64,000 nt of DNA from Xanthoparmelia taractica. Its lineage: Eukaryota > Ascomycota > Lecanoromycetes > Lecanorales > Parmeliaceae. The notes under the pieces are model-generated. The model worked only from the letters and a program-made list of their open reading frames with translations, had not been told where the DNA came from and did not search any database. The DNA is taken from the NCBI GenBank assembly GCA_033085395.1, contig JANQBS010000019.1:124001-188000 (forward strand), in the 5' to 3' direction. The first letter of the stretch is position 1, and the number at the start of each line of letters is the position of its first letter. A program made the position numbers and the translations under genes. Shown in pieces: positions 56,468 to 64,000 of the stretch.

Positions 56468-56494
56468 GGGGCGCCCGGGGGGGGGAGGTGGGGG
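56468..56494 (+). other. Potential G-quadruplex tract upstream of PDE2
   Basis: GGGG, then nine G, then AGGT, then GGGGG satisfies G3+N1-7 four times. It lies about 760 bp upstream of the PDE2 start, on the strand opposite to the gene. Confidence 0.5.
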
Positions 56495-57714
56495 AGGTTT
56501 GGTGGTTGTTGGGGGGCTGGAGATTGAAAAAGTTGGAGAAGGTGCGCGATTGACGTCAGATTGGCGAGGTAAGATGGAAGATGAAAGCAGAAGGCGGGAT
56601 GGTGGAGCGGGAAGGTAGGGATAGGGTAGGAAATTGATGGTTCCTGGTGAAGAAAGAGAATTGGTTATTGAAAAGGGCGAGAGGAGTTTGGATGAGTGGA
56701 GGAGTTGTTGTTGGCTTGACCGGGTCAAAATAGGGTTTGGCGTCGAACCGAAGTACTCCTTTGGATGTACTTGTACGGGGGTACGGGTTAAATCTAGGCA
56801 AGGTAAGGGATACAAAGAATGTTTTTCCCAGATAAAATATATCCAATATATTAGTATCAGGAGTTGTTAAATCAGAAGTTGAAGTATGAGGAACATGAGA
56901 AGGAGAATGAGAATGAAAATGATGATGATGAGAAGATGAGAAGATGGGAGAGAGAGACATGGGATGATTTGGGCGATTGAAGAATGGATCTTTGGACCAA
57001 TGATACCTATAACCCAAGGTAACTAACAAATGGTGCGGCTGACGACGCCTAAACATTTTGTGAATTTTCCGAGCGAAAGAAATGAGGCGCTATGATTAAG
57101 TACTCTTAGTTGTATTATTGCATTGGATGCATTTCTATTTGATTTGACCGTGTATGAAGTATGAATTGATTCGGTAGACTGTGGACTGTGGACTGTGGTA
57201 ATACTTGTCTTATATATTATTATCATCTCTATAATTTAATAAGAGTATACTTTAATGTGGACATGGGAAAAGACTGGAGAAAAGAGCAAGGGGAGATGGA
57301 AGAATAAGATAGATTGTTCTCGAGGCCTTCTAGAAGCCCCTTCGGATTCGTCGAATTCAATCAATCTTCTCTTTTACTCTTTCTTCATTCAGTACCCACG
57401 GTTCTGATGATTGACCTCAAAGGAAACAGTAAGGGATGATGAGTTACTTACTTCTACCTCTACCTTGAACGTGCTATCGATTTCAAGTCTCTTTTCCTTT
57501 GGCGCGGGGAAAATAGATATCTCCATTTCCCCCCACACCCCAACCGTCACCACTGGAATATGTTGAATGCATTGATCAACAACTACTTACACGAAGCTAT
57601 CTGACAGCGAGCATAATCTTCCACGCATCATCATGCTCACAAGACTAATAATGTCAATCTCTACATTATCATCAAGTGGAAAACATGATGGTCTAAATCC
57701 TTTTCCTTCTCCCC

Positions 57715-57750
57715 TCCCCTCCTCCTCCTCCTCCTCCTCCTCCTCCTCCT
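57715..57750. repeat. (CCT)n microsatellite
   Basis: About eleven CTC/CCT units. Confidence 0.9.
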
Positions 57751-58693
57751 GCTGCCGCACCTCCTCCATCCAGCTTTCATCTCGGCCCAATTGATGGGCA
57801 AAAAGGCGCCATCTTCATCTTTCTTGCGACAGGAAGCTTGTCCCTTAGATAAGCCAATGATGAGATTGATCCTGTCGATACAAGCTTACCGTACCATGCA
57901 ACCAACTTTGGCCGGTGGAAGAAAACAAGCTCTTTGACATCCTTCCAACCGTCTTGGGGCCCTCTCTTAGTCTCTAGCGTCAGCCCAACCGGTTTGACCT
58001 TGAAACTTGACAACACAATCAAAATAGGTACAAGTACTACACATACTTTTACTGACCTTGGCATCATGTTTGCTTTATCCTTGGAGTCCTCCCTGGTAGT
58101 AGTGCTAAACTCTCACACACACACACCTTTCCCCATCTGATCCCCATCTGATCCTCCCCCCCCTCACCCCAAAAACCCCCACTCAATCTCCTCTTCCACT
58201 CTTCCACCAACACTGCCGCTGACTGACTTCTACATCCGCCCTACCGTGCGCCGCTACCACTTTTGGCGCAATTCTCACTCCCACACTCCACCCAGGCCCA
58301 GTAACTCGGTGCGCCTATCAGTTGCATCCTTGGACTCCCTGGATCCCTCATCTGCATCTCGACCATGCAAATTCCCTTGGACCAATAAGCAGACGGCCAA
58401 AAGCCCCAGGCCGCCAAAGTCCCATTCCTTGTGGCCGCCGAAAAGCTATCGAGTATTCGACTTCAAATGACAGGTGCACAAAATCTGACACGTTGATTCC
58501 AAAGACAAAGGTATACTGTAGCGAAGCCTATGACTATCTTCCCACTGCAACTGACCCCGCCACCAGCTTCAAAGGAGGAGCCTAAGCCCTTAAGGTACCT
58601 TGACCCCTAACGCGCAGCCTGCATTGAGAACACCGAATTTGACAACCCTGATGCGTGTAGAGAGGAAGAACCCAAAGTTGCCGCCCCTGGGGG

Positions 58694-58718
58694 CCCCTTG
58701 CCCCTCCCCCCCCCCCTG
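58694..58718 (-). other. G-rich tract just after CCR4 stop
   Basis: On the CCR4 strand this reads about six G, CA, eleven G, A, four G, about 110 nt past the stop codon, so it is probably in the 3' UTR. It fits an RNA G-quadruplex. Confidence 0.5.
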
Positions 58719-58826
58719 CCCCCCAAACAACAAAAACTTTCCTCTCTTTGCGAGAACATAGGACGCCGTATTTGTATGCTTTCCAAGCCAGCACATCTAC
58801 CTAGATTTAGCCAAGTCAGAATCGGG

Positions 58827-61169
58827 TCAATTACTCCGCTCCCATTCCCGCTGCACCCCCTCCGTGCCCTTGCTTTCTCTCCGCTGCTTAACTGAGAACT
58901 CTGCTTTCAGTGCTAAGTGGTCGCTAGGGAAGTGATGGTTGGGGAAGCCTGGTACTTTCCGGAGGTACTCTTCGTCTACGCTTCCAAGCAAATGTCGGAC
59001 CTGCAGTGCATTGGTAGAGTACCAAATGTAGTCAATGACCCCAATGAAGCTCGGCGTGTAATTTGTAAAGCTCAGCTCCGCCTTCGTACTATACGCAGAC
59101 TTGAGCTTGAACGGGTGGGCCATTCCCTCGCGTGTGAGACTGCCATACCCGCGATTCCCCAAATCCGGGTGATTGCCAGGCAAGCTACCACGGGTGATGA
59201 GATCGTATACCCCACTTCCAGCAGCTGCATTGAAATCTCCACATATTATGAGGGGGATCTGAGGTCCGCTGGGATACTCGAGCGAGGGACTGGGCTCGGA
59301 AGCAGGCTCGCCTGCAGAATCTGGGTTGCCCTGGCCATCGACCTCGGAGTGGCGGAAAGCTGCCTTGTCGGTGCACGGGGGGTACTTTGCCCACTTTTCC
59401 GCTTGCTTCGATATTTGCTCGAGAAGAATCGCCACTTGAACCACCTTGACATCTTCAAACGCAGGATCCCAGAATATGTGCGCATTTCCGACAATCATCC
59501 TGGACCCCGTCATCCTGTTCTCGAGGAATGTTACCACAGCGACGTGATCTCTGGGCATGACGCGGTTAAAAGTATCGTGCTCGCCTTTCATGTCTGGCCG
59601 GTTGATAGCAGTGTTTGCAAAATCGATGACGACTTTGTCAAGACAGACATATTTACTGCCTTTGTAGAATGTTGCACATCCATCAACCAACTTGGCATCC
59701 TTTTCTGCCATGGTCTTTGCCCTTGTCTTGGGCCAAAACACTCCACGATAATCGTTGACAGCAAGCTCCCGGCGAAAGTATTCATCAAAACTCTCGCGAT
59801 CAACTTCTTGCAGGCAAACGATGTCCGCATCATGATCTTTGAGTTCATTGAGAATGACCTCCCTTCTAAAGTCCCAGGAAAGCACGTCCGAAGGCGTGTA
59901 ACCATAATGCGACTTTGTAGCATATTTGTCGCAAAGTATATTGTAAGATAGAACGCTGAGAATCTCCGAGGCAGGAGACGAATCAATCTCCACACGGGGA
60001 CGCTCATTGGGAGGGGTCCCAGCTACAGCTCAGTCAGTCCAATCGCTCCGAAATCGGGCTATCGCAAATTGATCATGCGAAAAATACATACGTGCAGCAT
60101 GCTCCCTTAGATGGGTAACCAAGGACTTTGTCCCATGGTGCACGATGTGCTCCTTAAGATCTTCATCTAATGGATTCCCATCTATTCCCAGCGTCTCTAA
60201 TTTGAACAAGTACCCCACCTCGTAAGGAAGCGTTTGCAGATTGTTGTCAAACGCCAAGAGTTCCTTCAGATTGACAAGCATTCCGATTTCCTCTGGTAAT
60301 TCCATTATTTGGTTGTTAGAAATATCCAGATGTGTCAGGTTCCTCAGATGCCCGACGATAGGGTCAAGGCGCGAAAGCCGATTATGGTCGAGGTACAGCT
60401 TCTTAAGGAATTTGTACGCGAAGATTGATGTTGAGATCGCCCTCATACCTTGACCGCTACAATCTAAGGCGTCCCAATCCTGTCTTGAGATCTCCCCAAC
60501 AGTGATAGCCCGGTTGCGCTCTTCCTCGACCTCTTCAGCTGCTTCTTCGGTAGGCGTCTGCTCAACGGCTTTGCTCACGCGCGATATAACTCCTTCTTTC
60601 TTGCAATGATGGTGCGGTGCCGATTGCGCCTGTCTAGATTCTGCGGCGAGCTGAATCTGACGTTGCCAATGCTGATTTGGTAGGAAATTGTCATTAATTC
60701 CCCCAACCTGAGAGTTGCTGGAATTACCGTTGTGAAGGCGGTTCGGAGTAAAATGAGGAGTGGCGTTTGATAATGCTCCCGAGGAGAATGTGTGTTGGTG
60801 GCTTATGCTGTGGCCTCCGTTCTGGTTTTGCGGGTGATGATTCGTCTGTTGACCGTGGTGCTGCTGGTAAGATTGATGCTGATACTTGTGGCCCGCACCC
60901 GGCTGCATAAACCTCGTATGTTGTCCGCCGTTCATCATGACGTGCTGACCCTGTTGATGACCCTGATTGTACATCGCATACGGATTGTGGGAAGAGGCCT
61001 GGGATACAGGCGAGCGAGAGGGCGAAGGGGTGTCATTGGCGTAGCTACCTCTGCCACTGTTCACTGGGGAGCCGGATCGGGCTAGATGACGAGGGTGGTG
61101 GTTTTGTTGGTTGTATTGATTGTAGTAGAATGGTCCGGTTCCAGGGAACCGGTGTGCTCCATCTGCCAT
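58827..61169 (-). CDS. CCR4: Ccr4, catalytic deadenylase subunit of CCR4-NOT
   Basis: 3'-5' poly(A) ribonuclease starting mRNA decay. Exons 60092-61169 and 58827-60022 over a 69-nt intron give 757 residues. The N-terminal 190 residues are Gln/His/Asn-rich and disordered. A leucine-rich-repeat domain (FLKKLYLDHNRLSRL; LTHLDISNNQIMELPEEIG; LKELLAFDNNLQTLPYEVG) binds the CAF1/POP2 subunit. The endonuclease/exonuclease/phosphatase domain follows: VLSYNILCDKYATKSHYGY, DIVCLQEVDRESFDEYF (catalytic Glu), VVTFLENR, IVGNAHIFWDP, IICGDFNAAAGSGVYDLI and HFPSDHLALKAEF (Asp/His). An upstream frame at 61352-61588 may belong to the leader. Confidence 0.95.
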
Positions 61170-63090
61170 CTAACAAGGTCAACCAGAGAAGAAGACGGCA
61201 ACTTTCACGTCGTATTGAGCTCTGCAATGGAGGAGGTGATTTTGCGTGCCAGTCTTCGTTCGATCATAGGCATAAGAGGTCTTTGTGTGCTTGGGTTCAG
61301 GCTCGAGAGACTAAGGTCGACCAATCTCAATTGTGGATAGAGGACGTTGTGTTACCGTTGGGGGATTTGTGCTGGTGCAATTGTTGGACCTAGACAGATA
61401 AAAGGTAGATCCAACACAGGTGACTTAGGGTTGTCTATTTCACAGGCACGGAAGTATTGTATCGTTGGTGTTCTGTGCGTTAGCGGAGGCTTTGCGATAG
61501 GTGTGTCAACGGGTTCTGGGTCAAGGTGTGGGGAGGGACAAGAGGTTGATTTCATGGGCTCCTCAATAATGTAGTCGAGTCTCTTCACGACAACATAAGA
61601 AGGTATTCGTATACCGTTTACTGCAATGATTAAAGAATGATAGCTATTGTATGGCGTACAATATCGGAAACGCTGCTGCAGAGGTGGTGAAGGTTCCGCC
61701 GCATTTTGGATGGTAGCGCGGAGCTACCCGCCCTAGCGCTAGCTTATACTCGCTAGTGCCCGAACCCCTTCTCGTGCCTGAATGCTGCTGACAGCAAGAG
61801 AGTGAAAAAAAAAACTCCTCTCACTTCAAGACGACTTTCCCATTCACTGCTTCGGGCGATGCTTTCAATCCCACACGTCCGATCGAGTGTTCCAAGTTCA
61901 TTCTTCTTCGGATGTCCATTTCGAAGATGGTCCGCAAAGGAATCCTGCATGCCTAATATCTTGCAGTCGCTAGATTCATTACTCGACGGGTACTTCTTCA
62001 ATTCTGATTACTTAGCTATTCAAACAGAAGTTTTAAAGCTTCCTATTTGTGCATTCTTCTTACGAATTAAGGCACCCGATTGACGTGATATAGCTAGACC
62101 TCCGTCGTCAAGACCTCATCCATTTTGTATTTTTAGTCTGGCTGTAAACCCACACTATCTATACTCTTTTGCTAATACGACGGTATACGAGGGTTTATAC
62201 GTGTGCACTCAGCCTGGCCCTACCCACAATCCCTGGTGGATCATTGAATCTGAATCCAGCGATTGCTTCCTGATCTATATCTGAATTTGGGGTCTGACGA
62301 TGATTCGAGAAATGCGTACTCATCGATCTTGTTTCGTGACGCCTTCCGAAATAACGGAGATACATCTGCAACTGGGCTGCGTATAGTCAAACTCCTTGGT
62401 AGCCACAGGAATTCCTAGAGAGGAGGAGAAACCCTCAAGAGACTGAGCGCAACCTACACTAGAGTGCGACCACCCGGTTCGTAAAAGCCGAGAACCAACA
62501 TGTTAAGAATTCAAATTTAAGGTTGGAAAAAGCTCTGCGCAGACAGAATTTCGAGGTGATATCCTGCGCCCCCACAGGCTTGGACTCCTCGAGCGAATCG
62601 GATGCTTATAGTGATATATGCAATTAAAGGATTTTAGTACCCTTTAGGGCCACGCGCTGGCCCCGTGGAAACGACTGGAAGGAACTGAGTAGGACGAATA
62701 AGTCTGCGAGGAAATTGAGCGTTGTGAGAGCCTCAACAGCTGCCCGGAGTTCCTTCTCTAGCAGCAGACCAAGCGGCCCCAAGGCACAGCTTCAACATTG
62801 TACATGGGGTTTTCAATAGCATGAAGCCGCTCTTGATGGATGAAAGAAAGTGGCGAGTACCAAAATGAATCTGACTGGAGGCTGCCAGATATGGTTAAGG
62901 GCTGCTTCGGACATGATAGTCCTTTCAATGGACTGTCTCGAGTGTGGAGTGGGGTGTGTTTACAGAAAGTAAAGAGCACGGTTCCCTCAAATTTAACCGT
63001 AGCGCTTCCGTAGCGCTCTATATCGCTTCAAATAATGACTGGTCAATTCATCGTATCAGCAACCTATTCTGAGCGGTGATGAGCACACCC
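61170..63090. other. Spacer upstream of CCR4
   Basis: 1.9 kb; the CCR4 promoter and beyond. Frames are short and unsupported. Small inverted motifs such as TAGCGCTA near 61733-61740 are present. Confidence 0.4.
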
Positions 63091-63533
63091 TTACAGAGCC
63101 TCAACCTCTTTCATTACATATTCGGCCCTTTTGATCCCCTCCTTGATATCCTTTTCATCTCGCAGGGTGGCTCGACTGGCGAAGGCTTGGTGCAGGCGAG
63201 TCTGGAAGTACTTGTAGCCTAGCACAGTTCGGAGTCAACATTCCCATTTATTTATTAATAGGGATGTCTCTAACAAGACATGTTTGGGGGGAAAAAGAAG
63301 GGTGGCAAGGATTTGCTCTTGCAGCAAGTTTCGCGGTTCGAGAAGAAGTCTTGAATAGGAAGAAATTGCCTTACCAAGAGGGTAATCCTTACCCAAGTTC
63401 AGTAGCTCTACGACCTTGGTTTAGCAATAGTCCTCAGTGGTTACTGGTGCAAAAATTGGGAAATCCAAAGGAGCAGTTGGAGATCACCTTTATAGATGTT
63501 GAGTACTTGCTGGCGTAGAGCTGGATTTGTCAT
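63091..63533 (-). CDS. LYR-motif protein, ETFRF1/LYRM5-like
   Basis: Tiny mitochondrial LYR-family protein; the closest animal relative regulates electron transfer flavoprotein. Three exons of 46, 33 and 128 nt (63488-63533, 63375-63407, 63091-63218) with introns of 80 and 156 nt give 68 residues. The spliced protein reads ALRQQVLNIYKELLNLGKD, YPLGYKYFQTRLHQAF, DIKEGIKRAEYVMKEVEAL. The LYR-type helix start is VLNIYKELL, and the conserved Phe and Tyr positions (YKYFQTRLHQAF) match. It is slightly shorter than the animal protein, which continues past EIEAL. All three joins have good acceptors, but the first donor (GTGATC) is weak. Neighbour CCR4 is unrelated. Confidence 0.75.
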
Positions 63534-64000
63534 TTTTGAACGACAGCTGTTTCCATCTCACATAAGGTAAGGTAGATAGAAAGACGGGCGAAGGGGGAGA
63601 GCCTTGGCGGCTTCAGCCCTAATGACTCCAATCAAAAAGGTACGAGTACGAGCGTGCAATGTTGAATAATACTCTTGCATTTATTGCCATTGCCCAGCAT
63701 ATAATGGCCTCTTATACGACAGAGGAGGGCTGGTGAGTCATCTTTTGTTTGGCTACAAGTTTGCTCGCGGACATGTTTTGTGTGACATTAAGAACTTGAA
63801 AAACGTCTTCAGGACCCAAAACCCAGTCCTAAGAAGTTGATGCTGATTTGAAGGACACGAAGGCATACACTGCCCGATGAGCACAAACTGTATACGAAGA
63901 CGTGGATAGTCAGTCGATTTCCGTCCAATTCTTGCAACCCCAATATCCTCCAGTTAACTTTGCACCATACGTAGCCCACAACAAATCCTCACGCCCTGTT
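63534..64000. other. Window end without a clear gene
   Basis: An ATG at 63704 followed by a consensus donor (GGCTG, then GTGAGT) could be a first exon on the + strand running past the window, but the nearest acceptor leads to an early stop. Confidence 0.3.

Larger units (their letters stand above)
55710..58826. other. 3.1 kb spacer upstream of PDE2
   Basis: Long 5' region of PDE2 and 3' region of CCR4. It contains a G-rich tract (56468-56494), a (CCT)n run (57715-57750), a C-rich tract (58694-58718) and GGTACCTT at 58594. Small frames at 57777-58067 and 58246-58470 lack support. Confidence 0.45.

Noticed and set aside
57777..58067. 96-codon minus-strand frame with hydrophobic N-terminus
   Set aside because: No cysteines, no family match, overlaps microsatellite flank; unsupported.
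63704..63732. Possible first exon on the + strand at the window end
   Set aside because: The nearest plausible acceptor brings an early stop, and the rest lies outside the window.
1..64000. CRISPR arrays, rRNA genes, telomere repeats, intact transposons
   Set aside because: None seen; the only mobile-element-like signal is the foldback at 7594-7697.

Overview
The window is nuclear DNA of a filamentous ascomycete (Pezizomycotina); the class cannot be fixed from the sequence alone. Evidence: about 26 densely packed protein genes on both strands, cut by short introns (mostly 49-70 nt, GT-AG, with CTAAC or CTGAC branch points), 0.1-3 kb spacers rich in microsatellites, and Pezizomycotina-type families (Ste2-type pheromone receptor, cAMP-receptor-like GPCR, DUF2306 and DUF1746 proteins, fungal Rex3). 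I rebuilt spliced models by joining frames at splice signals; every stated join keeps the frame.

Layout. 1-3.8 kb: 3' part of an endonuclease III gene, an empty 2 kb, and a small secreted protein. 5.1-7 kb: a doubtful small gene and a DUF2306 membrane protein. 7.5-11.7 kb: an accessory, rearranged stretch with a foldback (MITE-like) repeat, the end of a nonribosomal peptide synthetase condensation domain joined out of frame to the 5' end of a GMP synthase gene whose five introns are intact, and a possible membrane-protein relic. 11.7-20 kb: an ankyrin protein, a sugar-porter-type MFS transporter with a large loop insertion, and an orphan coiled-coil protein. 21-28.6 kb: the Ste2-type pheromone receptor, an MDC1-like tandem-BRCT protein, and a cAMP-receptor-like GPCR containing a GC-AG intron.

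30.7-63.6 kb is mostly housekeeping: Rex3 RNA exonuclease, DUF676 lipase, flavin amine oxidase, a membrane protein with a hydrolase-like domain, PP2A methylesterase, a Dsc4-type subunit, RFC2, Dus2, inorganic pyrophosphatase, mitochondrial ribosomal protein mL53, Sec20, O6-alkylguanine-DNA alkyltransferase, cAMP phosphodiesterase, Ccr4, and a tiny LYR protein. Many are head-to-head pairs over short shared promoters (REX3/lipase, DSC4/RFC2, DUS2/IPP1, MRPL44/SEC20).

Themes: DNA repair and replication (NTH1, BRCT protein, RFC2, alkyltransferase), RNA processing (REX3, DUS2, CCR4), G-protein/cAMP signalling (two GPCRs, one phosphodiesterase) and mitochondria (mL53, LYR protein, a possible mitochondrial pyrophosphatase isoform). 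Nothing suggests they form one operon-like system. The most unusual locus is the GMP synthase/NRPS chimera at 8.3-9.9 kb.
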